Positions 24,478 to 38,001 of a stretch of DNA of 64,000 nt are shown here, piece after piece. Position 1 is the stretch's first letter; each line of letters starts with the position of its first letter. Below the pieces are notes generated by a model. It did no database searches and was not told the DNA's origin. It saw only the letters and a list, made by a program, of their open reading frames with translations. The position numbers were made by a program, and so were the translations under genes. Source of the DNA: Metopolophium dirhodum (taxonomy: Eukaryota; Arthropoda; Insecta; Hemiptera; Aphididae); the NCBI RefSeq assembly GCF_019925205.1, contig NC_083566.1:10292001-10356000 (forward strand). Direction: 5' to 3'.

Positions 24478-25836
24478 ATATTGTATTAGGTACCTGGTAC
24501 CTACTATAATTATAGACCTATTAATTTATCAATATTATTATATTAAGATTTAATATATGACGTGTTCTGTTATTTATTTCTTTACTTATTCATATTGCTG
24601 TAAGTATAAGGTACCTACTATATTTGTAAGTATATTTGTGCGTTGCCCCCTTATACCTAGGCGGCTAGGTATATATTATAATATTATATATATATGCAAC
24701 TGCCAACTGACTGACGATAATGACGTTTTAGACCCCGCAAATCGCCAGGACGGCCCTGAGTGGCACTTAAAATAATGGAACGTAAATTTAACTGAGATAA
24801 GTAAAGACCTGGGGAGATTGTAGTAGACTCATGAGAGGCTGAGGCTGATATTAATACATCATAAGCACTTGAAAAATATTTAGAAAAACTATGAACTGTA
24901 TGATTTCCACCGCTTATAAGTTGATTATTATACGTCATCGAAGTTGGAATAGTTATCTGAACGTTTAATTTTTAAAAATTGTCAGAATTTTTTTGAATTT
25001 GTTTTTAATGAATTTTGCGTATCCATAATATATTTAGTATAATTTAATGTAGAATGAAACGTACACTTCACTCGCAGGTTAGAAAATATATTATAATTAG
25101 CTTAGTAATATTTTTAAATGTTTAAAGAATATTTATAAATACTTACCAATCAACTAAATTGAAATGATAATTTTAGAATTTAAAGGTTTTTTAGAAACAT
25201 TTATCTTTTAAGCACATATTTCAGAGATTTTAGATGGATATACCAAGTACTTACATATTTCGATAGTTTTCAGTCAATATAATTCTTGGCGCTAAAATGA
25301 TTAAATATAATAAAGATAATATTTTGTCATTTGGATAATTTTTATTAGATTATAAGACGTAACTTACTCGTCTCTACTTATTATTATAGTAAAACACAAC
25401 AATCCGGCACGCGTTGGTATTATTGTATTTTCGATACCATGTCAGTAAATTTATCTGCTGGTAAATTCCAACAATTAAAATTGAAAGTGTGGCGCAGATA
25501 CATAATATTCCATTTCGTTTTCCGTCGTGGCGCCAATTACCAAAATATATTTTTAGAGGTGACGCAAAATACATGTTTAATTTTTATATTTTGGCGCAAA
25601 TTACATACCCGCTTAAATGTACCTATTGGTGGCGCAAAATACCATCTCCCTTTTAAATAAATACATCCTTAATCAAATGAAAGTATAAATTAATTATTTT
25701 TTGAAATATTGACATAAATAAATGTAATATTCATATTCAGACCCACTGGACGCCCCTCACATACGGCCTTGTTAAAGGTTTAAGTCTATAGATAATATTA
25801 ATAAAAATAAAAATTGACATTGACAACACAAAATCA
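24478..25836. other. Intergenic; no gene recognised
   Basis: AT-rich sequence. A minus-strand ORF at 24684-24938 has no recognisable family and overlaps a dimer-rich TATATA tract, so it is not called. A degenerate motif cluster at 25489-25645 is listed separately. Confidence 0.4.
25489..25645 (+). repeat. Five degenerate copies of a TGGCGCAAATTAC-like motif
   Basis: TGGCGCAGATACATA (25489), TGGCGCCAATTACCA (about 25528), TGACGCAAAATACAT (about 25559), TGGCGCAAATTACAT (about 25592) and TGGCGCAAAATACCA (about 25630) recur at 30-40 bp spacing. The units between them are not similar, so this is a motif cluster rather than a plain tandem repeat. Function unknown. Confidence 0.45.
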
Positions 25837-26637
25837 TTTATATTTTCTTGATTTCTCATGTATAGTGATTTTCTTATTTTGTTATAATTCTAAAACGAAT
25901 AACTTTATATACTTGAAATTTAGACCATATGTTTATTTTATAAATTCCCGTACTAAGATTTTCAAAATATTTTGAATTGTATTGAGCTGTTTAAGGACAT
26001 TTTAAATTTTAAATTTTTATTTGTTGGGTCAAGAACCGTGAAAATGTAATACAAGGATATATACCTTTTTTTATTATTATTTAACCCGCGGCAACCTAGG
26101 CCATTGGGTGGTTTTTAACTGAGGGAGAGGGTGCTGTAGGTTTTTGTAAACACGTTAAGTTATTTTGCTTTTTAGTTTTAAATTGTCACTCTACATTATA
26201 ATTCTATTACACGTAGATGTATAGTTAATTTAAACTTGTCAATGTCAATTTTTATTTTTCTTAATATTAATTATTTTTAACATACCTATTCTTTGGAATA
26301 TGAATATTACATTTATTTATGTCAATATTTCATTAAACCCATGCCCAATTTTCAAAAAAATTCATTTATACTTTAATTTAATAAAGGATATATAATTAAA
26401 TTAAAGTATAGAATTTTTACATTCCCGTTCTTCCTTAATTTTCTTTTTTCCGGCATTTGAAAACTGAGGAATTTTGACCTACTCAATGCACCATTAAGAT
26501 TCACTTTCCCATTGAACAAAATACTGAAGTTGAAAATCAAAGTATTATTTCGACTTCTTATAGTGCACACAATCATAAATAAAAAAAACCACACATCATT
26601 GTAGAATCAATACATTCATCGCTATGCTCAGAATATA
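25837..26637. repeat. Diverged, rearranged GATTCTGAGCG-family fragments
   Basis: About 25837-26060 matches the family interior in plus orientation (GATTTCTCATGTATAG, TTGAGCTGTTTAAGGACATT). About 26410-26637 matches the 5' end in minus orientation, ending ATCGCTATGCTCAGAAT. Divergence is much higher than in the copies at 9.4, 23.4 and 38-39.9 kb, suggesting an older subfamily shared with 31565-32117. Confidence 0.55.
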
Positions 26638-26944
26638 AAATATATAAACACAGTTTTTTTATGGACATGTTATATCAAACATTTCTTACTTTAACTGAAT
26701 GTGACTGAATACCGTGTGAACGGTTGTTTGAAAAAGTATTTATAAGTAGGTACCTATTAAATAGTATTAATAGAATTATGTTGTACAATAATACAACCAT
26801 GTAATTTCTAAACAAATTATAATTTAATACACATGTACATTATAATTTATAACAAAACATTATTACTGTACATAAGAAAACAACTATTGTAAGTCTTGAT
26901 ATTTAATAAGGCAGTCTTCAATCGAAAAACAAATTATGCTATCT

Positions 26945-26950
26945 TTTATT
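26945..26950 (-). terminator. Polyadenylation signal, USP30
   Basis: TTTATT on the plus strand reads AATAAA on the minus strand, 30-36 nt past the USP30 stop codon. Use is inferred. Confidence 0.5.
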
Positions 26951-26980
26951 TTAATTTGTTTCTAAACTCTAATAAATTGG

Positions 26981-29900
26981 TTATGTGTCACATTTTTCAT
27001 AAAATAACATATAGAAAACTGACTGTAGAACTTGTTGTAATGTAACTTCCTCAATGTGTGCATCAGAAGTGAAATACCACCTACAAATTTTAAATAAAAC
27101 AAATATAGTTAATTTTTCTATTATTCATAACACAGAATAAGATAATGAACCTAATTAATGGGCTGCTTAGGTTTATTAACTAGTTTATATGATGATTGAT
27201 AAAAATAGTTAGCACTCGATACATACTTTCTGATTCCCCCCCTCCCGCATAAGCCTACCACAAACCTTTAATGGCTTTCTGTCACCCACCCACCAACCTG
27301 CCTATTCGTTCCCACTCCATTTTATCTTGTTCATAATTTATATAGCATATTTTACTTAATATTTTTGAAACTAAATGCACCTTAATAATAAGTGTATACA
27401 ATTCCATATAACTCGCATTTACATTACATATGTATTAAAACAGGGTTTTCTTTAAAATTATTAAGCAATATTTGTATACTAATTTCTAATTATTTGTTAT
27501 CTTACAAATATAATTTATCAAGAAATTTCTGATTTGTCATAAACATAACTTTTAAACCATTGTTCGAATACTTTCAGAAAAAGACATAATTACTTATAAG
27601 ACTTGGGTGACCTTCAATTGTAGTAAAATAGCATATAGGTAATTAAATTATTTCTCAAATTTCACATAAAATAATTGAAGTATACTTAGTTAATATTTCT
27701 TATCGAGGTCTGTTAAATGTTAATCATGCAAAATAATGCACAATAATAAAATATATTAAGTGTTAATATAATTTCCTGATAATGTGAGTAAATATTTTTA
27801 AAAATATATTTTGTATTTTGGAGATTTTAATAGAGGGGGGGGGGGTTGAAAATGGGAGGCATGCAAAATATTGAAATACCTTGTTTCACTGCACCTGTGT
27901 CTAGAATGATCTGTTGTGATTCCTCTCCTGTAAGTACTGAAATGACCAGTATTATGCTCACCAACATGGACAATGACAGCTTTTAACCTGTATGTATACT
28001 TATTTCCTCTTAACCTATACAATGTAAATTATTTAAAATAAGATAAATTAATCAAGGTAAATAATTTAAAAATATCAATAAGCAGCAGCAAAATACCAAA
28101 GTACACGAGACATAAATATATACTTAATCTGTTTATCAACTAGCTATAGTAAAAAAATGGTAAAATAAATTCATAGAGAAAAATAGTCTTAATTTAAAAT
28201 TATTCCATTTCGAGATAAAATCAAAATCATACACATATACAGTGTTAAAAAAATTAATTCAATATTTTTATGGAATTTTAAAACAACTAACACATTTACT
28301 GTTAAATAAATATTATTCACATTGGACATTTTCAAATGTAGTCGTACAAAACATGATATTAAAACAAGGTATGATCGTAACTTTTTGACAGTCAGATCCT
28401 TCGGTAAGCACGTGACGTAGCGTAGTGTATAGTAATAATAATTTAATGACAATACGATAATATGGGTAAGCAAGTGACATACTGCGCGGATTTGGACCAA
28501 ATCTGGACTTTTGCGATCATACATGTTGCTTATATTATGGTACAAAACTTAAAATTATGAATAATTATCACCTTTCTAATGGTTCAGAAGAACTTTTTTC
28601 TCTAGATTGCCTAAGCTTGCTTAATTGGTCATAAACACTGGTATATTTATCCATATATAAATATTCTGGAAATTCCACAAAATCTTTTCTTTTTAATGGT
28701 CTATCTTTAGAATATTGAGTTCTTACTAAGTGTAGACATAAACATGAAGGTAGCTAAACATTATAAATTATAAAGATATGATAAATTATTATTAGTCAGT
28801 TTTTTGATTAATTAAATATTAATAAATTACTTTTCCAAATTTGACACTCTTTATATATGATTTTCCATCAGTTTTGGTATTATTTTTATCACAGTTTGTA
28901 CATGGCAGATTTTCTAGTTTCTCTTGTTTTATATACTGGTCTAAAATATCTGTTAATTCAATTTTCAGTTGAGGATATTCAGGTAAACTCAATGATATAA
29001 CATAAAATTTTTCATAATTTAAGGATAACTAAAAAAAAATTTTAAAAATTAGTATATATATTACAGATACATACTAAATATATTTTAAAATACTGAAAAT
29101 ACCACCCAAATATTACATTTTTTCAAGTATCTTTAAACAAAGGACATTTACCTACTCTTTATTGAAAATACTAATAGATTATGTTATATAAATAGGCACA
29201 TACAAAGATGCAGCGCAGACTGTGGCTGTTTAACTATACAACTCATTTCGGAACTTTAATTCATGCAGACGGCTGTATGAGTTTTGACTCCTTATTCTAG
29301 TCTTCATGGTTATGGGTATTTAAAAATTCTAATACTTTACATAAATCTATTTCACTTTGAAATTAAAATATCAATGAAAACCTAAGATATGCCTAGATAA
29401 TATTGTTACCTTTATATTTGATAATTCACTTTAATATTAAAGCTAACAACTCAAAATTTGTTTGCTGAACTTAAATTTGTTATGTTTGAGTGTCCTGGAG
29501 AGGGTAAACATAATATTATACTGCATTGATATCATCTTAAAGAAAAAAATGGTTCTTATACAGTATAAGTCTACATTGTCTAGGAAATCTACTCTGGGCT
29601 ACAGGGTTCTCAGAAATATTATGGTAGATGGCATACTGTATAAGCACCAAACAACAAATAGTTAAACTTTAAATGCCACTTAACATATTATGCAAAAAAA
29701 AAATTGAAATGTATCAAATTATATAAATATCAATATTTTTTTTATCAAATACATTAAAGCAATGTAAGCTACCTACTTTTAAATATGGAATAATTTATTT
29801 TATTCATATTGTATTCAATTTTATCAGAAAAATAATTATTCCCATGGGTAGAAAATATAGTGGCTAGACAAATTAACTATAATCTTTTCCAAGAGAGAAC

Positions 29901-32900
29901 AGGACCTGTCTAAAAACAGGTCACTGCCGTGTATATCTCACTAAAAACCATAATATTGATATGACACTCTGGTCATGACGTCGCTCACCACTAGCAGTTG
30001 GAAATATAGTTTCATTTATAAGTCGATTGCGTGGAGGGAAATCATGGCCAAAGTTCATTCAAGATGTGCAAAACAGTCCTGTTCTTTCATAAAAAATAGT
30101 TATTATTTATTTATTTATTAATTAAATACATACTTTGTGATGACATAAAGAACATTCTATATTATTTGACAAATAACCCAAAAAAGGTGATGGTTTTACA
30201 TTTTGATTTTTATCCAACGATTTCCTATCACCTTGTAAGACTATGTTTCTATAAAATAATCATTTAAAATTATTATATTAAATAAAATAACATTACTTTA
30301 AATAATTATAATAATTAAATTACCCAGAAATATTAAGAATATTATTAGATATTACAGCTGCATTTTCTAATAAATCTCCTTCAGCTTTGGATGGATTATA
30401 TACATTAATGCTGATGTTATTTACTATCTTCATTGAATTCTGTATATTTCCTTTTTCTATTAAATTCCCATTAGTTTCTAAACAATCAGCCAACTAAAAA
30501 AAATATTTTATTAGAAGGTATTATTACACACAATGTGTAAAAAATACACTTTTGATAAAACCGTAAACTTACACTACAACTTGTTTTGTATGCTTCATCT
30601 TCAATCACAGAAAATAGATGAATGAACAATTCATGAACATCAGCTTGAAGGTTTGGTTTGAAATGAAATCCAACTTTTGTCAATACAGTTACTAATTCTA
30701 TTGGAGAAAGTATACCATCATTATTGTACCTAGCTCCTGTTAAAACTTTAAATTAAAAACAAAAAATAATAACTGATTATTATAGTTGGAATAATTATGG
30801 ACACAAAAAAGTGCTCATAACGCATGAGTCATCCAGGTTTATCAAAATATTTTTAGAGCACATTAATACTGCATCATGAAGACATTGCATAAAATACACA
30901 TAAAAATGTAGTATGATCAAAAAAATTATATTCAATAATATAAATTTTATTTTATTATGATACAATTGGGTGGTTGACAGTAAAATATATCAAAGTATAT
31001 ATACAATGCAGCTCTATCAAATTAAATGTAATAGGTACATCAACTTAATTTGTATTATTCCTTCATTCTATATTATTGAAAACATACTTTTATAAACATA
31101 GCCTTACACAAATATATTTCTTAAAAACCTTACATTTAAGTGTTTTATTCAATGTGTAGGACACCGTTGATGACTTAGATTGTTGATCAAGCCACTCGAC
31201 AAACATAGGACAAGAGGCAAGCGATTGTAATAAAGTATTTAAATAGCAAGTAGTTCCTAAATTTTGTAATCCACAAAAACCACCTGTAATCAAAAATTAT
31301 TTGTTTTATACAATTATATAGTTATTTTAAGTTAAGATAATGTTGTGATCCCTATCTTAATAATAATTTCTTAAAATATAGTTTTTGATTTTTTTTTTAT
31401 ACATATAATATTTATATGCTGCATTTGGTGAAACAAAAAAATAAAAAATAACTTTATAATATAATAACCAAAAAAGGTATTCTTAGTTAAATTTTTAAAT
31501 AATATTTTTTTTTATAAATAATACTTTTTATTTTTAAATTATTTACTGTATACAAGTGCAATTAAAAAAAGAGGATAAGTGGGTGTCACTCTGCTGTACA
31601 GTGGGTTACAGTAATAGATAGTTAGAAAGTGTTAAAAGTAAATTCAATGATAAAACATCATTGTATACAAAAAACGGTTCTGAGCGGGGACGGTTTGTCA
31701 GCCTAGATATATTATTTATATTTATATAGTTATTTTTAATACGGTAAGTTGAATTAATATTATTATTTCTTTAAATTAATAAATATAATAGTATACTTTA
31801 GAAGTTTCAAACAACCACAAGTCCACAAATAATATTTTTAAATTTATTACACCAAAAACCAAAACCGATTATGTTAAAACCTATTTTGCATATATAATTC
31901 CAGTTTTTTCTTAATTTTTATTTTGTTTTTTCTGGCGCTTTGTTGACCTACCCAATGCACCAATAAGATTCACTTTCTCAACGCAAATGATACTGAATTT
32001 GAAATTAAAGAATTATTTCAAATACTTATCGTGTATACAGATACAAATAATAATAAAAAAAAACACACATATCGTTGTAAAATCATTACATTCATTGCAC
32101 CACTCAGAATCTAAAAATCTTCTGAAAGGGATGGGTGTTCATTATATTTTTAACTAATAAACTATTACCTACACTATTTGAGTGTAACTTAAAAAGTACC
32201 AAAGTACAAATGTTTATAATTAATTGTTCCATTATATTCAGCATAAAAAACTATTTAAAAAACATCTTAAATCTTTTTTAAAAAATCAATTGTTTTTTTT
32301 TATTCATTGCACTAAAACACACATTTTGAAAATAAAAATATGACCATTAAACTACATTCAACTAAATATTTTAAATAACAAAACTGGATTATAAATTTTA
32401 ATCATAGTATGGATTTTATAAAACGTATATTTAATATGTTATGTTTATTCATATTGTAAAAGAAAGAAAACAAATTGAAATATGATTGTCAAGTCATCAT
32501 TAAGAATTATTCTAATTATAATCTTAAATAAATGTAAGAGAAACAAAATAATAATTATTTGCATAATTTAAACAAATAAAAATAAACTTATATGAACTGC
32601 ATTAAATTAATATGAAAGAAAATAATATTATTTTGTTTTTTGTAAGTATGATTCCATTTAACCTTTAGTAGTTTAGTAGTTAATAAGCTGATTATATACT
32701 TAGGAAAACGTTTGTATTCTGTACATTCTTAATACCGTTTAAAATGTATTAATTAACATTAATAAAAAAGTACATTTTTTTCTTTTTTATTTAAAATAAT
32801 TATATTGATAAAGTCATTATGATGTTTTCTATACAACTAATCACAATCCATTTTTTTGAAATATTGAAGTTAATTTAGGTTAACTAACTTTTTCTTGTAG

Positions 32901-33003
32901 ATTTTGGTTTATTTGATGGACCAAATAATACATAGGCTACTAATGCTAATCCAGCTCCAGTTACACCAATAAAAGCTAAATGGTTTCCATTTATCTTAAA
33001 CAT
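26981..33003 (-). CDS. USP30: USP30-type mitochondrial outer-membrane deubiquitinase
   Basis: Minus-strand exons in order: 33003-32889, 31283-31134, 30733-30573, 30493-30324, 30248-30134, 29028-28831, 28753-28572, 28014-27895, 27080-26981 (1311 nt, 436 aa). Residues 8-27 are a hydrophobic segment (HLAFIGVTGAGLALVAYVLF) followed by a Lys/Arg-rich stretch, the N-terminal membrane anchor expected of USP30. The Cys box GLQNLGTTCYLN gives catalytic Cys52. QADVHELF is the QDAHELF-type motif, and two C-x2-C pairs (ECSLC, PCTNC) form the zinc ribbon. GHFSTYRR gives His388, and WYFTSD gives Ser409, matching the unusual Cys-His-Ser triad of USP30. Family knowledge: it removes ubiquitin from outer-membrane proteins and opposes PINK1/Parkin mitophagy. 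The third-exon acceptor (AACAGGAG) was chosen because the nearer AG creates a stop. An upstream 5' UTR exon is likely, since an acceptor lies just before the start. Introns hold repeats and a poly-G tract. Confidence 0.87.
31565..32117 (-). repeat. Diverged GATTCTGAGCG-family copy in USP30 intron 1
   Basis: In reverse orientation it has the 3' companion block (GTGTCACTCTGCTGTACAGT near 31585), a variant end GGTTCTGAGCGGGGACGG, a deleted interior, and the 5' end (CACACATATCGTTG ... CACTCAGAATC at 32104). It shares the ACCTACCCAATGCACCAATA variant with the copy at 26.4 kb, marking an older subfamily. Confidence 0.6.
32118..32880. other. Rest of USP30 intron 1
   Basis: AT-rich sequence with no recognised gene, RNA or element. 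Confidence 0.35.
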
Positions 33004-33588
33004 TGTTGAATTTATAAATTCATAGTTGTCACTCTAAAAAATAAATCACCATTCACAAACAATCATATATAAAAATGAAAACTCAACTATTCTACAAAAA
33101 AGTTAGAAAATAGGTAAAATAAAAACGAAAACCCAAATGAACTTTGGAATCTGTACTATATAGTAAAATACTTTATAAATTGTAATTTGCACTTTGAAAT
33201 CACATGATAACCAGATAACACCCAATTTTCATTAATCCCTCACCTGTAAAAATTAACCATATGATGATATTGTGATAAAAATCGAAACAGTGTGGGTATT
33301 TTTTTTATTAAAAATAATATTGACTTTAGTACAGCAGCGAGCTGCTGGCTAGGGCAGCGTTGCAAACGGAAATACGGACTGGTACATGCTGGTATCCACA
33401 TTTAACCAGAGATCAGGTTAAATTTATGTTGATATAACATGTTTTTCTTTAAAGATAGATAATAGCAGAGTTCAGAGTTATACACTTACACCTTTACTTA
33501 ATACTTAGTAATGCTCTCTTAAGTCTTAACCCTTTACCAGTTTACCACAATTTCATCTTATAGTCTAATAGCCTACAGGCTACAACAT
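33004..33588. promoter_or_regulatory. Shared upstream region between divergent USP30 and CYP315A1
   Basis: The two start codons face away from each other 585 bp apart, so both promoters and 5' UTRs must lie here or overlap, unless a distal 5' exon exists. A splice-acceptor-like TTTTTTAG (minus strand, about 33037) suggests USP30 has a non-coding first exon here. About 33330-33420 is the GC-richest part. No TATA box or binding site is assigned with confidence. Confidence 0.4.
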
Positions 33589-36500
33589 TTGAAAATATTC
33601 TTTAAAGTTAAAATGGCTAATAGATATTGCTCATTAGTTTTAGTAAATTCTACTAAAAAAAGATTTATGTCCACGTCAAGTTTAAAAACTATAATAACTG
33701 AATCAAAAAAAGAAATACCTATTGTTAAGGGTTTACCATTAGTTGGTACAATGTTTTCAATTTTGGCTGCTGGTGGTGGTCGTAAGTTACATGAATATAT
33801 TGACAAACGTCATCAAAAATATGGTTCAGTGTTTAGAGAAAAGCTTGGTTCTGTTGATGCAATTTGGATTAGTAACCCTTTGGATATGAAACTATTATTT
33901 GCACAAGAAGGAAAATTTCCCAAACATATTTTACCAGAAGCATGGTTACTTTACAATGACACATATGGCCAAAAACGTGGACTCTATTTTATGTAAATTT
34001 TTATAATATTAATAACTTCATATTACCCATAACTTATAAAGTCAATAATTATTGTAAAATAAATTAATATATTATATAAAAATCAACAACTTAAACAATA
34101 TTAAATTAATTTAGTTTTATGAACAGCGTTATGTATAAATAGAAATAGTATTTTAACTTTCAATTCATTTTAATGCTATTTTTTATTTGTTTTTAGGAAT
34201 GGAAAAGAATGGTGGAAATATAGACAAATATTTAATAAAGTTATGTTGAAAGATTTGAATGTAAATTTTATCAAATCTTATAAAATTGTAATTAATGATT
34301 TATTAAATGAATGGGAATTGAGTAATGGACAAGTAATTCCAAATCTTATAGCAGATTTATACAAAATTTCAATATCGTGTAAGCTTTTAGTGTTTTAGTT
34401 TTTAACTAATTAATAATAAATGTTAACATTTTGTTTACATTGATTAAATATAACAAAACAACAAATAAAAAAGCATTGATACCTAATCATTTTGTATATT
34501 TCAGAAATTATAATACTTAAATGTCAATCATGTAATTTTACTGATAGAAATTTTGTATACATAGGATTTTCTATAAAGCATACAACACAATACATACATA
34601 GTTGCTTCTTAGTATTATGTAGGTACCTTCTTAATTACATTGAGTTGATCATTGTTTCCTGTTCTTTATGTATTTAATATTTTGTATTTACAAATAATAA
34701 TTGAATAAAAATAAGTTACAATTTTATGGGAGAAAACCTCTCAAATATTTTCTTTATTTGTTATTCAAAGATACAGAAGATCTGTTGTGTTATGTTATCA
34801 TCCAAACTGTATTTTTATAAGGTATACCATACTTTATTTTAATCATAGTTAATTTTTAATTGTTAATAATATATATAAATTATTTGAATGGTTTACAGTT
34901 ATGGTGGCACATTTGGTTGGAAGAGTTTATGATGAATGTAAAAATGACTTATCAAATGATATAAATTGTTTAGCACAATGCATACAAAAAGTATTTCAGT
35001 GTACTGTCAAATTTACAGTTATTCCTGCTAAAACTTCTAAATTATTAAAACTGAATATTTGGAATGATTTTGTAATAGCTGTTGATAATTCTATTGAAAG
35101 TGGTAAGATTTTATTAATTTCAATTATAAAGTCTCCCCCCCCCCCCCCCCAAATAAATAAATTATTAATTTATAATATTAATTAAATATATATTTTTTTA
35201 GCGAATAATTTAGTGTCAAAATTAATGAGCCTTAATGGTGATGGTTTGTTAAATTCTGTGCTAAATGTTCATGACATACCTATTGATATGATTAAGAGGT
35301 TAATGATTGATTTTATAATCGCAGCAGGTGATACTGTAAGGCCTTAAAAAAAATTATGTGATATTTCACATGTAAATAATTACATATTTATAATTTGTTT
35401 AATTATTATTTGTTAATAGAAAATTTTAATTGTGTATTTATAGACTGCTTATTCAACTCAATGGTCTTTATATACTCTAGGACTTCACAAGAGTATACAA
35501 AATAATTTAAGACATAACCTATTAGAAACTGATTTCTTGGAATGTGATTATTTAAATAATATTTTAAAAGAAGTTCTAAGAATGTATCCATTGGCACCTT
35601 TTTTCACAAGAATCCCTTCAAGTGATATATTTTTAACAGATCACAAAATACCAGCAAATGTATGTTCATGTAAAAATCCTTTTATATTGTGAATGTATGT
35701 AATTATTTTTATTTAACTATTGATTTTAGAGTTTAGTCATTATGTCTATGTTCACAAGTAGTAGAAATGGAAAATACTTTAATAGCCCCAATGAATTTAT
35801 ACCAGATCGCTGGAATCGTCTAAAATATAATAAATATAATGGTGTAAATGAGCCATTTGCAACCCTTCCTTATGGATTTGGTGCAAGGTCGTGCATTGGA
35901 CAAAAAATGGCACATGTTCAGATGTGTCTAACACTATCAGAGGTAAAACAAAACTAAAAAACATGAGCTCACACATACTAATTTTAAGAGGACACCACAT
36001 CCGGAAAATATATATTCAGCAGTTCTAATTTTGTGTAGTTAGCTTTAATAATAGGGTAATTGACTTATTATCAGCATTACATATTTATATATTATAAAAC
36101 TTGCGTATTAAAGTATCTTAAAATACTTGCTAGAAAGCATGGATAATATTATTTTTGAAAATACGTCAATTCACTCTATTATTAAATGTTATCGCACAAA
36201 ATTGGAATTGCTTAACATAAAATAATTAAAAAAATTTTTTTTCTTACATTATTCTGTAACAGTATAACCAATGTGCTATACAATTATTGTAAGTTGATAA
36301 AAAAGTAATAATTCACACTCATCATTAGAGCATCCAAAAAATATTGTGGGAAAATGTACAAATTGTAGTTGTTACTTGTTGAATATAAAAAATGGACTAT
36401 GGTGCTGTTTTGTATTGAGAAAAATTATAAACTATTATATAATATTTATTATCCAATGAATAATCTTTACTCCATCATGCACATTAGTTACATTATCTGT

Positions 36501-37030
36501 ATTATATTGATTGTTTATGGGTCTATCATTTGATATTTTACAGTAAATACAAGTTAGACCTACAAAATGTTTCATCTTATTTTTGTCATAATGGGACAAG
36601 GATAAACACAATTTTTTTTCTATTATAGAACAACCTTTAGCAGTGAGATATTGGGAATTGTACATAGTTTGTAATAATATGTTTACTATTTACATTTTTA
36701 ATGCGGATGATATTATTTTTTTATAGTAAATATATATTAGGAGGTTACTTGGCATGAGTAATATAGCATGTACACAATAAAAAAATAAACCACCACATTT
36801 TATTACAAGAATAAAAAGATTCTCTCTACCTTTATTCAAAATATGTTAAAATATTTTGATTTTAATTTTGTACAAATGTGTTATAATCTATAAAAGTTTA
36901 ATGATTTGTGTATTTTTTAATATAGTGCATCAAAAGATTTAATATACATACAATGCAACCAGTTGAAATTGCATTAGATTTGATTACAGTGCCAGATGAT
37001 CAAATAAATATAAAAATACATAAGTTATAA
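33589..37030 (+). CDS. CYP315A1: Mitochondrial cytochrome P450, probably CYP315A1 (shadow, ecdysteroid 2-hydroxylase)
   Basis: Exons: 33589-33992, 34197-34378, 34899-35102, 35202-35335, 35444-35659, 35730-35942, 36926-37030 (1458 nt, 485 aa; ATG at 33613 is an alternative start with a better Kozak context). A basic, Ser/Thr-rich N-terminus (NSTKKRFMSTSS) suits mitochondrial import. C-helix WWKYR, I-helix AAGDTT, K-helix E351-x-x-R354, PDRW and the heme loop FGARSCIG with Cys435 are all present, so it should be active. The segment LPLVGTMFSILAAGGGRKLH, RGLYFMNGKEWW and the overall length resemble insect CYP315A1 rather than CYP301, 302, 314 or 12, from memory of the family. Family knowledge: this Halloween enzyme adds the 2-hydroxyl to 2-deoxyecdysone in prothoracic glands. 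Exon 3 is preceded by a 520-bp intron, and a C16 tract lies in intron 3. Confidence 0.8.
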
Positions 37031-37358
37031 TTTGTCAAGTTGATATATAATTAATCTTTATAATTCAATACAGGAGTATACAAATATTGTATCATCTCTA
37101 ATATGTATCTATTAAAATGTATAATATTAAGTAACCATACAGATACAGGCAATATGTATATACCAACTGGCAATTTCTATCACTACAACTTAATTTTTGT
37201 TACAATGTTACATTATATAATTAAATTCTATTTTATAATATATTATATTATCATTTTTCAAGTTAGTATAAACATAATTTAAAAATTTAAATTTATTTTT
37301 TATTGTCAATTTTAAACATATGTTAAATTTTAGAATTACATTTTAAATTGTTATGGAT

Positions 37359-37364
37359 AATAAA
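37359..37364 (+). terminator. Polyadenylation signal, CYP315A1
   Basis: AATAAA in the context GGATAATAAAATTAC, about 330 nt past the P450 stop. Earlier AT-rich variants exist, so use is uncertain. Confidence 0.35.
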
Positions 37365-37905
37365 ATTACTAATGATCTTACTTATTTTTTTCCACACAAA
37401 TATATAATGAGCATTCTTATTCATTTGTCTCCAAAACTACTATAATATATGCCTATGCATTTTTTTGTAATTTCTATGTACGGTGAATATGTGCTCTAAA
37501 ATCATTTTTCATGGCCTAATTCGGTTTGATTGAATCAAAATATTTTAACAAGCAATGGTGTATCTATACTACCTACCAAAATATTTATTAGAACATTTAA
37601 CATTTTAAAATTGAAACAACCAAAACGCGTGTACTTGCTGATTTGTGAATTTATAAATAGCTACATCTATTTTTGATACCATTTTCATGTACATTTACGA
37701 TTTTCAAAAGAATGGTAGGTACTAGGTACCTACTGAAATTATAAGCAATACCATTGACACGATGCTTATCAAGAAACATGGTGGTTTTAGGTTAGTAAGT
37801 CATAGGTAAGACAAATATCATAGAGCAATATTGGTCTATTCAAATACTCAACCTTCTTGAAGAGTAGACAAAATAAAAACCAATTTTTTATATTTTTCTT
37901 TAGGT

Positions 37906-37965
37906 ATTATCATAGGCGCAATTTGGGGGGTGGGGAGCTTGGGTGTGCTGAGCACCCAAATTTTT
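37906..37965 (+). repeat. Second copy of CATAGGCGCAAT-type element end
   Basis: TATCATAGGCGCAATTTGGG followed by GAGCTTGGGTGTGCTGAGCACCC. The first 15 bases match the ends of the element in L(3)mbt intron 5. The TGGGTGTGCTGAGCACCCA segment is itself a short hairpin. It abuts the reversed GATTCTGAGCG-family copy, so the rest of the element may have been overwritten. Confidence 0.45.
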
Positions 37966-38001
37966 TTATGTTAATTTACATTTTAATAATCATTATGTAT
38001 G

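Noticed and set aside
24684..24938. 84-codon minus-strand ORF
   Set aside because: No family recognised; overlaps TATATA low-complexity DNA and has no conserved motif.
28189..28545. 118-codon minus-strand ORF
   Set aside because: It lies in the USP30 intron between exons 7 and 8; its reading frame does not join any flanking exon and the peptide is low-complexity.
34492..34677. ORF between P450 exons 2 and 3
   Set aside because: Intron sequence; P450 continuity is complete without it.
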